From Opisthocomus hoazin (taxonomy: Eukaryota > Chordata > Aves > Opisthocomiformes > Opisthocomidae): DNA of 64,000 nt. Position 1 is the first letter of the stretch; each line of letters starts with the position of its first letter. The translations under genes and the position numbers were made by a program. Below, piece after piece: positions 1-14,800 of this stretch. Location of the stretch: NCBI RefSeq assembly GCF_030867145.1, contig NC_134422.1, positions 8,001,531-8,065,530 on the forward strand. Reading direction: 5' to 3'. Below the pieces are notes generated by a model that saw only the letters and a program-made list of their open reading frames with translations, made no database searches and was not told where the DNA came from.

Positions 1-3000
1 ACAATAGGCATAATTATGGGACACCCTTGATATTTTCACCTCTTCTCTTTCACCTAGTCTGCAATAGGAGCTTTATTCTTCATAGTAAAAACTTCAAGCC
101 TTCTTTGGCAGCATGTTAGAGAAGAAAGTCCCCGTCCCCCCCCTTTTTTTACCCTATAATGAATTCCATGTAGGTGAACACCTATATGCACAATACATTC
201 ACTGCAGAGTCTGTACTTTGAATGCTGCCAAAGAGAATAATTTTTAATTTTGGACACATTATACAGATTATATTAATGTCAGAATAATCTTTTAAGTAGT
301 CTCCTTACACTAAGGGAACATGTCTGTGTGCACATGCGTATCCAACCACTGCTATAGCTGGATTTGGCATTCACATACTTCACTGCAGAGAACCTAGGAG
401 TACTTTTCTAATCATTAAGATCAGCAAAAAGAAGAGAACTGGGCAACATGCTACTGTTATACTTTGCACTGCCCCTTGGAAAATTGTTCTTCTTCCTAAA
501 CCTCTCACATCCACACTTTATACAGAGTCGTGAATATATCAAATACTACTTATTTACTTCTATTATCTTCTGTAACTCCTGTCCTGGAGACTGTCATCCT
601 ACAGGAGAGGATAGACTGATCTGAGTTTATTTTCTCATAAGAAAAGCAAAACCTGTTCCCCCCCCCCCTCCCCCAAATTATTGGTCTGCTCTGATAATAT
701 TAAAAATGGGAATAGCAGTCATTGTGTTTCCCCCTCCATAACTAGAAGCTTATTATTCAGCCAGGGCTTAAAAAAAAAAACCCAAAAAACTCTCCACTGA
801 ATTCCATGAGGCACTTCCTCATAATCCCCACCTGCTAGCTGTCCAGATGCTATTAGGTAACAATCCTTCTTTACAGGAGTTCATGCTACAAAAAAAAAAA
901 AAAAAAAAGAAAAAAGAAAAAAGAAAAAAAAGTTCTAAGCCAAGAACAAAGCAGGCTGGTATACACTCTTACACCCTATGTGCACTAGCGCTACACGCTC
1001 CTCTCATGACTTCAAATGTGTGTCAGCATTATGGAACAACACTTCCAGTTACAATTAGTACAGTATTCAGTGAAACTTTCTGCAGTAAGTTTTCATTAGC
1101 TGCACTCCATTAAAAGGTGCCTCTTTTGTATATTATGTTATGGATACAAACTAACACAAAAAGGGCAGATAAAAACCACATTTTGTTTATATAATTTTAA
1201 AATGGGGGGAGGGAGGTATGAACACCTACATTAAGTGCAAAATATAAAGATTTCGGATCTTTTCTACCCCACAGGTGTAGCAAGACTGGATTTGAATCAC
1301 TTCTTAAATTTGTACAATCTGTTGTACATCACTCTACTTTCCTTCCCATCAGGTTGTTGCCTTCCTTTCAGTTACTGGTGTTCCACAGACTGGTGCAGGA
1401 AAGTGTGGGTTTTAGTGGTGGATTTCATTAAAGTGGGAAATGGGAAGAGACTGCTGAATTGAGGGAACAAAAAAAAAAAAAAAGTCATCTGAAGTGGAAG
1501 AACCCAAAATGGAGGTCTAGTTGTTTTAATTTCAGTCCCTTAATAGGGAGGCCTCTTTACAACCACTACAATGAGACCGCAAGAAAACCACCAAAGTTTT
1601 CCTTAAGAGACAAGAAATAATTTTTAGGTTAATATTAAAATAGTCTACAGGGCTTTATGCTTAACATTAAAAAGGAAAAGCATATTTTGACAGGAAAAAA
1701 TAGTTACCTGAAATATTCCTGCCCAAGAAATGTGCCATATAAATGCTTGTTTGATGTTGTGTCTATGGCTTTTATACAGAGATTATGCATCTATGTGTAA
1801 ATGAATATAACTCATTAATGTATGCGAAATAGGAAAATAATTTGAACTAAATATCATAAAAACAATGTCTCTTAAATGAGACAAGACATAGAATTAATAT
1901 GCTGAAGATAAGTAAGCCTTCTATCCTAGACACAGGAGTTGGAGTACTCTGGGCTAGTTTACAACTGATGACCAACCCCAACTTAACTGATCACCAACTC
2001 AGAACATGTGTAAATTGTATCTGTTATCAAGCACATACAGTTACATTTGCTGAAATACTAATAGAATAGGCATTATAAGCTCAGAAACAGACACACAAAT
2101 ACAAAGTTTCAATTCAATTTAAATCTGAAAGCAATACCACATATCAAGCACATAAGACAGATATTCAAGAGATAATAAAACACAGTCTAGAAAGCAATCA
2201 GCTAAAGGAGGAAGGATTCTCTAGACTTGCTCAAGAAAAAAGTGAAGACATGCAACACAGCCACTTCAAAACCATTTCCCGACAAAACAATACCCTCTAT
2301 AGTAGTTGCACTGCAAACACCAATACGAGTAAGGGATTGTGGAAATTATTATCTTCGCTCTTTTATTTTAAACTCTAAGAAAATTACACAACTCAGCAAG
2401 TGACCAAGGTGCACCATCAAGTGTCCCCAAACAAGTATGTGACTCACAGAACATAGTAGACTGGACTGCCCTGAATGAAAATTTCTTTAAAGCTTTAACA
2501 GGAGTATTGACACAGACAGGACTCCAAACTGATGCAAAAAAGCACAAAAAAAAAAATAAAAAAAAATAGCAGTCACTTGAGGCACAAGGACCCTATGTTC
2601 TTCCGAACAACTCACAGTAAGATTTACAGGCCTGCGTGTTTTCAGGGAAGAACAGGTAGGACACAAACTCCTGGAGGAGGAAGCACACAGTCAAACTGAA
2701 ATGTTCTAACTAACAACCACCTTTCCTTCAGAAGAAAGAACAAAGGAAGAGAAAGAAAATTCATTCTTTGAAGACTCAAAGAACAAGCTCAAAAGCAAGC
2801 TTCTGGACAAACCAAAGGACAGCGAAGAAAAAGCTTGAGAAACAAACATTTCAAAAAGACTAGAATGCAATATTTTGTTAAGTAAACCACTTACCACAAA
2901 TCCAAAATGAAATTTATCTATAAATCTAAAGGAAATAGAGCAGCTTCTCTCAGTTACATGAGGGAGACACTTAATACTGTAAGTAATGTTTGGTCTATCT

Positions 3001-6000
3001 ACAAGTACCCAACAGAAACAAAGCCATCTTCCGATTGCACCAAATTTTATCCACTTGACTGATTTTGAGTTGGTCTCTTCTGAACTGCTAGTAAGTCTTA
3101 AACATTTGATTGAACAGAAATACCTCTATCTCTACCTTTAGAGAAACTGCATAACGTCAGACTGGTCATGAACGTCTATTCTGTATTTAGTTCACATAAT
3201 CTCCCTACAAAAACCCCTCACTTTCAAGAAAGCACAAACCCTTAAGCACTGCAATTTCATTCCTTTGCATCATAAACACAGTTTAGACAGTATAGTGATG
3301 AAGTTAAAATAAATAACTTTCCTTGGTGGTTTTACTTTTGTTCCAAGAAGTGAAATATATCCTTATTCTTACTAGTATAAGTGAAACAATTTTACTGTTT
3401 AGAAACTGGTCACAAATTAGCTATGGTTACTGGATAACGACAAAGTGTTGTCCAGGTCCAAATACAGAAGATCTTAAACTAAAACTCTAAATTAAACAAT
3501 CGCGAAACACTGACTGTGCAAAGCTAGTGTTAAAAGATGAAAACGCAATTACACTTCAAATGCCTTCTAGACAACGTATACCAAATGGGCAATTGTAGGG
3601 CTGATTACTGATGAAAGACTAACTTCTTGTTAATTAAAGTGTCTAGAGTAACTTAGCAGTCACAGAATTCAAGACTAAAAATCTCTTCACAGGTACTTAT
3701 TATAAAAATCTACTAGAAAAATATCAAATGTATCTGTGGATATAAGCAAACTTTTGGTGTTATGTGGAGTACAGAAATTCTAAATAAGAGTAACATTCAC
3801 ATGACTAGACTTTTCAAAGAAAAAAAACCAGCCAACTAAACCCAGCATCTCTCAAAGTTAATAAAAGGTATTACTAAGAATGTGGAAGTAATGTGTTTTT
3901 GGGACTGGGTAAAGCAGAAGCTGAAAGATAAATTCTGTCCAATACTTTCCTTCTTGAACCAGGCAACTCTAATGTCTGGTTTATTTCAAGGAGCAAGGAA
4001 GACTTAGCAGAAAACATATTACAGTAGAAGATGATCCCACAGTTATTGTCCTTAAGGTCATGCTTAGTGAAGGGGGGGCAGGGGAGAAGCAAAACCTTTC
4101 CCTTTTTCTCTAGAAATCACACTGGAACACATTTTAAAAGGCCACATTTCTCATTTTCTGAGAGCTAGATAATTGTGTTATACAGAAAGGAGAAAATAAA
4201 GACCCACCAGTAGCAGCTCTAGCCTGTCTCCATAATCTGAAATAAGGATTACTCAGATTACATTCAACCACAGATTGATTTTTGAGATCTAGAGAAAATA
4301 TTGCTGCTTAATAAACTAAACAAAGCATGGCTTCTGCAGTTTACGCAAACAGAAATGTCTCACGCTAAACAAAGGAGTGACTGTATCACAAAGCCAGACT
4401 GAAGATTAATTACTTGGTTTTGTCAGATACATGTTTTATCACTGTAATCTCTGTCCTTCCACCCCCAGCCATTCCTGTTAGTGAACATTCTCATTCACTG
4501 TTACTTCTCAAAAACTACTCTACAACCCTTGCAAGACCTTCACATTTTCTCCAGAAATGACCTAACCTACTTCACTGTTGATAAAACTAAAAGAAAAAAC
4601 GTTAAAGGAACTGTAAATTTAGTCTCAAGATGATAGATTCATGCAAATCTAACAAACATACTATGTCTAGTTTTACGTTCATATCTTGATATTAACTTTT
4701 TCCTGAACTCTAGGTTAAATTCACACTGTTCTAGACACTCTGCTTTTATACGGTCTCATTTAAATGCCAGGCATTAGCTAAGCAGAAAATTAAGCTACTC
4801 ACAGCTTGGAGTTTAAGGTCATCCTAACTGCCTGAAAGGAAAAACAATATACTGTAAATATCCTCTCAGCCACATGAGGTTCATGGTGTTTTGGATTTTT
4901 TTATGAAAAAGCAACAGTCTGAACAAAAAGTAACATCTCTCAGAAATTTCCTCTGGGCTTCCCCATAAGTCACCCAGTAAATGGACTGACATAGTGGGCC
5001 AGGCATATGATGGTCCCAGATGCTAAACAGCAAATTTTTAAAAATAAGAGTATCTGCTTTAAGTACCAACACTCAGAAGAAATTTGTATTGTCTAGTGGA
5101 TATATTTTTTCAGTTTTCGCCCATTTTTTTCCCCACAACAAAACCTAGTCTCCATAAGGTACGTGATATGCAGAAAATGTTTCTTTAGATTGCACTGATT
5201 TTGAAGTCATGCTGTCCAAAACCCATGAGCAATTCATACAGAGTTGTCATACTAGGCAGGGAAAGGGAATGTTAAAGGGGTGAGGTATCAACTTCTTTGG
5301 GGTAAGGACACTATGAAGCACCCCATAAAGCTAAGTTTTTGTCTATTCCAGCAAAAAGTCACAACAGCCAGTAGTTTTGTAAACACAGAAATGAGACTAG
5401 AGACCTGTAAGAAACTGTTTATTCTAAGTTAGTGTTATTTTTTGCAAAGGGACAGCTGAAATGGATGTTCCCAAATAATAACGCCTACCACTGAAATGAC
5501 AAAACCCCAAACGATAAACTTTCTCTCATGTTTGTAAAATTCCACATTTGGATAGCGCAACAAATTGTGTTATCATCCCAAGGAATTCTAAACAACTATG
5601 AACACGGGAACAAGGTTTCAGTGCCAGGTGCCCAAAAGCAAGAAACGACAGGAAAAGGGAAGGCTTCAGCTAGAATCACAATGAGCAATTCAGCTGTAAT
5701 CCCACATTTCTTGCCTACTTCAGTTGTTCCTTGTCCTTTCCCACAACTTAACATTTACTATGCTGCTAGTTATCAGGTTTCTAGATTAAACACCCTTAAG
5801 ATTACTACAAGCCAAAACCAAACAGTTCTTGAAAATAACATTACTCCAGCCTTCTGGAAAGCCTGTGATTTGTCAGAAGTCCTTTCCTTCTGTGTTCTTT
5901 CTCTGAGTTCCACATACTCTTATAGCATTGCAAGCTGGTAGTAATGGCTGCTAGCATGCTTTCATGTCATGAAGCAGACACAAAGAAAACCCCTAAGAAA

Positions 6001-9000
6001 TCACAAAACTTCTCACCTCATTAATTCCAATCCTCAAGTACTTCCTAGGCAAAAGACTAAGGAATGTATTAGTTTAAACCAAGGGACACTTGTAAGAGTC
6101 TGGACAAATAGGTATTTTTCTAGAGTGAGGTCTGACTACAGCTTGCTAATTTAGCAGAAGTCTTTATTAGTCTCCAGAACTCACAATCTAAAAAACCAAC
6201 AGGTCAGGTAAGACAAGAGGGACAAGTTTCCTCAGAGTAGGTATGTGTTACCTTCCACCAACACAGAAAGGAATAGAGTAACTGTAGGGTTGAATCAAAC
6301 AAATGACAATACAACAAGGAAGGAGGATCTGAACCACGTGTAAAAGAGGGGCTAGGGGAAAGGGTTGCAACTTCTCTCTTGCTTCATGACAATGGTGAGG
6401 ATGAAGGAAGTTGGATTATTTAATGTTTTCTAATTTATTTTTCTCTCTTGAAAAAATAAAATCCAGAATATCAGCTTTACTCCTCAGTTTTGTTCTATAA
6501 ATAAATAGTGTTGGTATATGTTGTGAGATAAACATTTCCAACGTGTAACAGTGAGAGATGAAGTTGTGAGACGCTTCATTTAGCTGTGGCATTAGCAGTT
6601 TCAAGGACTTTGTTAACACCACCCCTACTCCCATCCCAAATTTGGCTAACGTCAACTTCGTCAGCACAAAGAAAGATCTTTTTAAATCCCAGAGCATTCA
6701 AGGTTAAACAAGATCCGACTTAGTCAACAGGGGGAGGGAGAAAGGAGGGAGGAGAGCGAGATGGGTAGGAGGGACAGAGGGACCCTAAGAACACCAGAAG
6801 TCAACATGATTTTTGCTTTCTTGCATACCTGTACAGTTAAGCATCTCTACTCAGATAATATAATGGCATTATCAGACCCTAAAGGAACTCTAAGGAAAAA
6901 TCAGCATCGTATTTAATATCTATGACTAGCTAAAAAAAACCAACACAATTTTCAATTAATGCCACATAAAAGGAGATTATTATTTTTTAAACTACTAGGG
7001 CTGGGACCTGGAGTAGCCACTTGAGATGCATCCTACAATAGTACAGATTGGATAGTGGGTTTTGCTAGATAAACAAAAGCTTTTTCATAGACGCAACACT
7101 AATTTTCAGAATGTTGCTAGGGCAACAGCAGACTGTAACAAGAATTTCCGAATAATGAGCAGGTGGCAATATATGAAGATCTTAGACTCCTGACTGAATT
7201 ATTCATATGTGCTCCTGAATAGTGAGATTTATAAAAGCAATAGCCTTATTCCATCACCACAAATGGAAATAACATATACTCTGTCTAGAATATTTATTAG
7301 AATTCCAAACATGCATCTCTTTATTGCTTTAACATGATACACAAGGCAAGATGACTGGTCTGAACAAAAAAGGCTCATGGCTCTAGCATAAAGACAGAAG
7401 CAGTTACTTTGCATAATATACTGTTACACAACCTAACAGAATAGTTATTCTAAGCCAAAGCTAAATTAAATTTTCTGAGATTCTCCTTGTACTGATTCAA
7501 CAATAATTCCAGAGGGACAGGAACAAATCTTGGCAATTACGAAGTAAGGACCAGACTAACTGAGAAGAACTGGACACCCTTTATCCATCACGCACATCCA
7601 CAGCAGGAATTTTGCCACATACAAAATGCTAGGGGAGGCAAGCCTCATGCACAGCCTTGAGATAGTATTTTTGCACTTGAAAAGCAACAACAGTAAGACT
7701 TGGCAAGATTTTTGTTAATTTAAAGCTTCCAACACCAATACTCTACTAAAACTTCAGAGCTAACAAATTCCTTTGTCTGGCTTTCCAACAAAGTCTCAGA
7801 TTAGCTGGTCAGCAATGTTTGGAGTACCTGGACAAGGCCAGCTATAATATTCTTCTTCTGCTGAATGTGACAGAAGATAACTATTTTAACTTATTCCAGG
7901 ACTGAACTGTTGCTCCCTGTGAGTCCACTAAGGAGCTGTACAAGATACACAAAAAACCCCTGCCCACCCCACCTTTTGGGGCTTGTTAACACAGATCTCA
8001 GATCTCTGCTTCAAGCACCAATGAAACAGTAACATTTGCAGTTATTTTAAGCAAAATTCCCAATTTCTGGAGATTAACATAATCTATGTATTGAGATATA
8101 AATTCCTGTGCCACAAGATGACTGTGTATTAATGTCTGTAACTACAAACAACAAAGCTGTTTTACAAAGCTAACATTATCAACAAAAAGTTGTAAAAACA
8201 CAGTAAAAGGTGGATAATCTGATTATTTGATATTGTTTTAATAAATACTCTTCAGTTCTCCATGAATTATCTCTATGTACTAAATGCAATTGTTTCAGTT
8301 TAGCTGATTTTCAGCTAATGTGCATTTACTTCAGCACAAGCCCTGCAACAGGCTACACATTAAATTGTCTTGTCGTCATTTGTGACAGCGGTACAGATCT
8401 GAACACCTCACAGACAGCTAGAACTAGTGTTTAAACTGAAGTTCATCCAGTGAAATCTCACAAAAATAAGCTGACATCTGGTCAAGTTTTACCTCCAAAG
8501 CCTTCCATGTCAGCAAAGCTTCCTGAATTAGGTTATAGCTAAACCAGTTTTCTGTGGAATCCACAATTCAAAAAGAGTGTTCAGTGGAGAACGTCTAACT
8601 CACAAAAGATTAAAGTATCCGATTCTTACAGCTAGCCTCCCCGCATTGTTTATAAATTATCTACTGTCCTCTGCAGCAGCTGCAATCTAAACAGGTTTAA
8701 GATCCAGTGCTGAGCAGTGCCCCGCATTGCGATTTAATCTTGTAACTTCCTTTGTTCAACTCCCTGGTCAGAGGCAGGGAGGTCAGAAAACGACTGCCTC
8801 ACTAATATGATGGCCTCATCCAACAGCTGTTTAAGCATGTTTTTTTTACCTCTCAACTGAAAATCCTGGTAACAAAGGAAAGTAGAGTAAAATCAGCATC
8901 TTGCTACTTGCTAATGAACACTTCTGAAAGCACATCACCAGAAGAACAGCAGCTTAATTGTCCAGACCCAAGCACAAGGAAGACAGACAGCCAATTCTTC

Positions 9001-11379
9001 CTTTCCTCAACTGAAAAAAACATGGAGCATCATTTTCTGCCACCTTGGTCCTCATAGCTCTCAAAGACATTTCATCATCTTAGGAAGCAGAGGATTCAGT
9101 CAAGGAAGCAATGCTAACCTTTACACCAAGTATCAATTTTTTTGTGGTGGCATTTCCTCCTCTTTCATGGTGTAACTGCCAAAACAAGAGGCTAAACATT
9201 AAAGAAAATTACCCGATTCAAACACCGTATCTCTCTTTAGAGGAGAGAGGGGAAGGTAAAGTAAAAAAAAAAAAAAAGGTATGAACATAGGACAAAATAC
9301 TGCCACCAGTAAGTTTATATTCTGAATGATCTCTGTAACTCTTACGCTTTAAACTTCAGATGAGAAACTAATACAGTGCTTTAGAACTTCATGAATTTAT
9401 TTGAAAAGTTTTCTGGAAAACTAGTATAGAGACAAGTATAAAGGCATGAGGTAAATGAAAAATAAGCACCATTGTTTTCTTCAAAAATATCTCAAAGACT
9501 GCATGACCAAGCCATTGCAAACTTGACAGGAGAAAAAAAAAACCACCCTCAAAATGCAAATACCAAATGCACCTTTCCCTAGCTGAACACAAGCATACAC
9601 ATTCACATTTAGGGGCAGAAAGTTTTTGAAAGCTTAAAAGAACAGCAAAGAAAATCTTGCTGGAAATCATATTTTTCACATTTTGAGGGTGTTTATTTAT
9701 AACATGTATTATGCTTTGCCTAACACACTCAGGAAGTGTGACCAGACCAGAAGGTCAGTGCTACAGTCATTCTCTGCGATACCAAATGTGGGATAAGGAA
9801 GAGATGGTTTAGAGAGGCAGCAGTCTTTAACACTGCTCTACTACCGAATAAGTCAATACTTAAGAATCTTATTCACATAGTCAGAATATTCAAAGCAAAG
9901 CAGTATTATTAATAATTAATAGAATAGCTATTAATAATTATTAGAATCCTGCATTCTCTGACCAAAAGGCTTTACATTATAGGCAACCCAAGACAGGGAC
10001 TTTGATATAGTCTCAGGCTACAACAATCCAGGGATTGAGGATAACCAGCCTGTCCCTGATGTATCATTTCCTTATATAGATATGCCAGTTATAATAATAT
10101 ATATTAAAAGACATTGATGAATCTCATGTAATATTTAACAATGTTATGTGTGTAGATTATTTAAGAAATCTCCTTTAAAACACCTATGGAACTTGCCCTC
10201 AGAACAGATTCACTAAGGCAAAGGGAGAAGAGGCTGGGAAGGGAGGAGAGCCCTTTAAAAGGAATAACCGCAAATTTAGCTGGATGAATAAACGCAAAGG
10301 AAGGAAAAAAAAAAACCAAACAAAAAAGACAAAACAAATAAACAAAACCACAAAAAAACCCCACCCCAAAACAGACCGAGCAACCAAAAGGTGAGCCTTG
10401 GAAGTCAGAAACACAAGTTACCAGTCTGAGTCGGAACTTGCTAACAAAAAGTTCATTATCCGTACAGAAAGAAAAAGAAGAACATGAGAAAACCACTATT
10501 AGCACATCTGAAATTGAATTTGAAAGAGTACATTCAAAGGAAAAAACGAGATTCACAATGTAAATGCTGAAGACAGCATACTCACGAACTACAGAAAATT
10601 GGAAGAACTGTCTCTTCGGATCAGAAGTCCTGAAGCAGAGATTTTTTTTTGCAACAATACAAAATACATGATGGTATCATTTGATGTTAGAATGACAAGT
10701 ACAGAACTAAACACAAGGAAAAACTAACTGTATGCCTGGCTTTTCAACAAATTTTAAAGGAAAGAATGAATCAAAGGCACCAAAGTAAATGGAAAATAAG
10801 TTGACAGAAAAAAGATGTGCAACATAGATTGTGCCAAACAGCTCTATTTAATAAAGTAATATTTCCTAGGAAAAATAAATGGAGTAGGCCTAATCTATTT
10901 GAATTATATGTGGTATTATACAGGAAATTCATGAAGTAGAGACAATGGAGATTAACAAAAAATATTTTGGTAATTAGGCAGCTTAATAGCAAAAGGTATT
11001 ATAACAAGGAGAAGAAGGAAAGAGGGGACAAATGGGTAAGGCAGTGAGCGGAAAATGGGCAAGGGAAAATGAGCTCTGCTTCATTTCAGCCCTACTGCAT
11101 GAGACGTAATACTAACATCTTTGGATCACACATGTGGAAAGTACCACCAGTAGAGACAAAAAGATGATCTTAAGGATACTGGTAACAGTAGTGACTGTTA
11201 CCAATGACAGAGATTCTTAAACCAAGTAGTCACGCAATAGGAACAAGATGAAAGATAAACAGTCAACCAACCCTAAGCTAAGTATTGATTCTGTGACTAA
11301 ACTCACAATGCAATACAGCCTTGAAAAAGATGTACCTACCATACAAGTTCATATCAGAAAAGCTACAGAAGTACAAATG
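1..11379. other. Non-coding, AT-rich; presumed R3HDM1 intron 1
   Basis: No exon, RNA gene or clear transposon recognised on either strand. It contains simple tracts only: A-runs near 890-930, 1470, 2545 and 9262, a C-run near 658, and a polypurine stretch at 6727-6783. The small ORFs here have no recognisable motif. Assignment to the R3HDM1 intron follows from gene order, not from sequence. Confidence 0.5.
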
Positions 11380-11835
11380 CCATTCTAATAAAAGCCCTGG
11401 TGAGACCTTGTGTGGAAGACAGCATTGGCACTGGTAGAAACTTGCATGGGAAACATAATTTCATTCTAAATGAAGCAGCTGAAGATGAGACTGAAAAAGA
11501 CCATCTAGCTTAGTCAAAACACAGACTGAAGAGAACTGGTCTTTATTAGATGGCACATGTGGCTATAGTAGACAACAGGTGAGTAGAAGAGCCACTTAAG
11601 CTAGAGGAAAACGTTGCCACAAAACTATGTGTCTATAAATTTGCCGCAGTCAGCCAGGCTGGAGGCCAGGAAACATCACGGAACCAGACTTTACAACTGT
11701 TATTCAGCAGGAAAGAAGACAGCTAGCAATTTAACACCAAGATAAAGTCTGACACAGTTCTGAAAGGATTATTTCCTGTAATAAGAAGGGACTGGACTAA
11801 ATGACCCACTGAGTCTCTCAGTCTTCAGGCACATT
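11380..11835 (+). mobile_element. Possible ancient CR1/L3-like LINE fragment
   Basis: Scattered resemblance to the CR1/L3 3' half in the plus direction: 'ctaataaaagccctggtgagacc' near 11385 (equivalent to the RT-end segment), a 'tctataaatttgccgcagtcag...ggctggaggcc' block near 11631-11668, and 'gggactggactaaatgaccc' near 11787 close to the 3' end. Highly diverged with no tail repeat. It could be chance resemblance. Confidence 0.4.
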
Positions 11836-14800
11836 CATGCGGTGCACAATGCATTAAGTTGCATACTCATCTGCAAACATCCCATTATTTTACTGATAAT
11901 TACTGCTACTTAATACGAGAGTACCTGGATGGCCTAGATTCAGTGAGAACCAATTGAAAATTTTTTGTTCATCCAACTCTACTTTCAATTAGTCTGGTAA
12001 GGAGACTTCTTAGGATCAGCAAGAATTTATCCTTCAAATTAGAAGTAACTGGAGAATGTCTACTGACTTGTACCTTATTTCTAAAAATTTCAAAGAATAG
12101 CTTAAAATCAATTTTGTCTTCCAACATCTTCTACGGAAGTCTATCAGAACATTAAACACGTGAGAGAAGGCAGATTCCTTATAGTAGTCATATCTACATC
12201 TAACCTATATGTAGTACATAGGCACGCTGAATTCCAACATGGTTTAAAAGTTTTAGAATCACTGCCATTATAATCATGTAACTGCAAGATACGCAGACAT
12301 TAATAAAATCTAAGTACAGAAAACTACTGATACTGCAAACATAAGAGTCCCAAGGTTAGTAAGTTATGAGCAGTATTAAAGCTGAATGCCTGTTAACTTC
12401 ATGCATGAGGACTTTCTTGCTTGTCATATCAAGACCTACTCAGCTGCCCAGATACAGACATCTAGCGTGGGCAGACACAACACAGATGTACCGCAGACTC
12501 TGCTGCATTTCTGCAGCAGCATGGGGAGACAAGATATTTAACCGGACAACTAAGAATCCCATCAGTTAACTCTGATTTCAGTCAACCAACAGGCTTTAGT
12601 ATTGTCACCACGACTTGAAAGGTACCTGAATTCACACATTGTCTGATCAGAGCTGAAAACTCTTTTCAAGGTCTCCCACCCCCAACTATTCCACGCTAAA
12701 AATGGGCTACGCTGTTTCCTGCTTAAAATTAGCCCATATTTCATTGCATATCAGGAGACAGGACAAGAAAGAAGGACACTGAGAGAATAACTACACATTT
12801 ACATTTCTTGATCTTTATGGAATATTGAAATTTTAAGCCTTCACAGTGCTATGGACCAAGGAAGACAGACACATAAACCGGGTTTCTAACATCTTCCAGT
12901 ATTTCAGCAGAAAAGGCCAGATAAAAAGCTGATTGTATTCTGAGCTGGGATAGCTTTCACCACTATTTTGACAGGCAAGTCTTAATAAGGACTACTGCTC
13001 TTTGTGCTTTTCAAATTAAACTTTACAGTTTCAGTAAAGACAAGATTAAGTAGCAACTAATGGGATGTCATTATGCCTAACAATGAACAGCCAACTGTTG
13101 GATTATCATACATTGCAATAATTGGGTTAGCCCAGTAACGTCATTTATTCTGTTCACATTACTGCTTTAAGAATTTAGTCTAAAGGTACCATTCAGAGCT
13201 CAGAAATCTTAGTCAAAACATGGTATTACTTATTACACTGGATGAAGGCTCTTCTGTATTTAAATCATTACTAGCTAAACTCAGTCTGGACTCAGTTACT
13301 TCTCTCAGTAACAAGAATGTCTACATAACTACAAGTGTTTCCCTCCAGAAGCCATTATTTGAAAACAGAAGGAAACAGGACCTGTGCAGTGTTACCACAC
13401 AAAGCATTAGGATGAAAATCATAACATTTTTATAATTAACACAATAGTTTGTGTGAAAGATTCATATCCATTTACTAGACCACAAGTCTAACCACAAGGC
13501 ATTAGTATTCCTATGCCAGCCTCCAGAAAGTCACTTAACAGCTTTGCATGTCCTCTTCCTCCTTCCAATCCATACCACGAGCATGACACCTCAGAGCAAT
13601 ACTGGTACTGGCTTGTGGTACAGCTTTAAATCCTTAAAAGAGTAGTTTATTTTTCCGTGACAATAAAGAACTGTACAACAAAACTTGTGCCTGGAATCCA
13701 TTTTAGAGATTATTTGCAATGAAAACACATTAAAGATCACTCTGATGTGCTTAAAACAAAAAAATAAACCACAACACCTAAACTAGGAGACTAATCATTT
13801 GTAATCTTCATTGCAAGTAAAAATCAGAGACTCGTTATTGTCAATTCTAACAGTGGAACTACTATCAGCAGATACTAGGAGTACACAATCATCCATTTTG
13901 TCACAGATTCTTCCACTTAAGTATAAGCAACAGTCATCAATACAAGAACATCAGGCAGTTTCTCTTGGTTTTCCCTTGGAAAGCCGTTAGTCAAAAGTTC
14001 TTGTTCGGGAATAGTCTGACATCCCAAGTGTAAGAAGGATAAGCATGCATCAACTCCAAAAGACAATCCAAGATTTATTTTGAGTCAAGATACCAATATT
14101 CTACGTAGCTATGCTAACAAGTCAAGACACTTACACGGGAAGACAGAAATTGGCCAGGGCACAGGTCTTGCTTTAAGTTATGGATTAGATTCAACAGATT
14201 ATAAAAGAAAGGGAGAAAAAGAATCTAATCCTGGCAGCGAGTTTTACTCTTTAAACACCTACAGAACATACTGAATCTGAAATGTAGCTCTTCACCCAAA
14301 CGACAGAGGGCTTTACAATGCTTTAAAGGAAACATGCTTTTCACTGTACCTTCTGTCGAAATGCTCCAAATCACACTGGGATAACATGGACAAGAATTCC
14401 CCACAAACTGATTTACTACTTTTGGTACTGCATCATTTGGGCAAGAAAACTGAACATTTGATCAAAGCCTACGTTATAAGGGTCGACAATTTTCCAATGG
14501 CTCTCAAAACACCTACTGTACCACCATAAGAACATAGTGATATCTTCCGAGCTCACTCAGAATACGAAAACAGATGGAAATCTTGTGGATCCAGCATGCC
14601 GGTCAATGATGCAACGGCTCCCAGCTACTCACCACCTGCAGGAGATTTTTATGCCCAAAGCTCTGACATCAAAAAGTACTGTGAGAACACTCCTCAATCT
14701 GTTGTTGGCAGAAGCACTCGAATTAGTTCAAACTTCACTCACCAGCTGCACACCAACAGCGTTTTCCACTCAGCTGTGCTAAAGAAGCCACTGATCTCAC

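Noticed and set aside
2706..2897. Charged plus-strand reading (EERTKEEKENSFFEDSKNK) opposite a minus ORF
   Set aside because: It is on the wrong strand for R3HDM1, short, and driven by A-rich composition.
5528..5941. 137-codon plus-strand frame in the left half
   Set aside because: No motif, no splice or promoter context, mixed hydrophobic composition. One such frame is expected by chance in 19 kb.
8493..8522. Possible 30-nt minus-strand exon with acceptor-like taattcag and donor GTAAAA
   Set aside because: Poor pyrimidine tract and no recognisable R3HDM1 sequence; such pairs occur by chance.
9902..9948. AT-rich near-palindrome around aatagctatt
   Set aside because: The arms match only partly; simple AT-rich sequence explains it.
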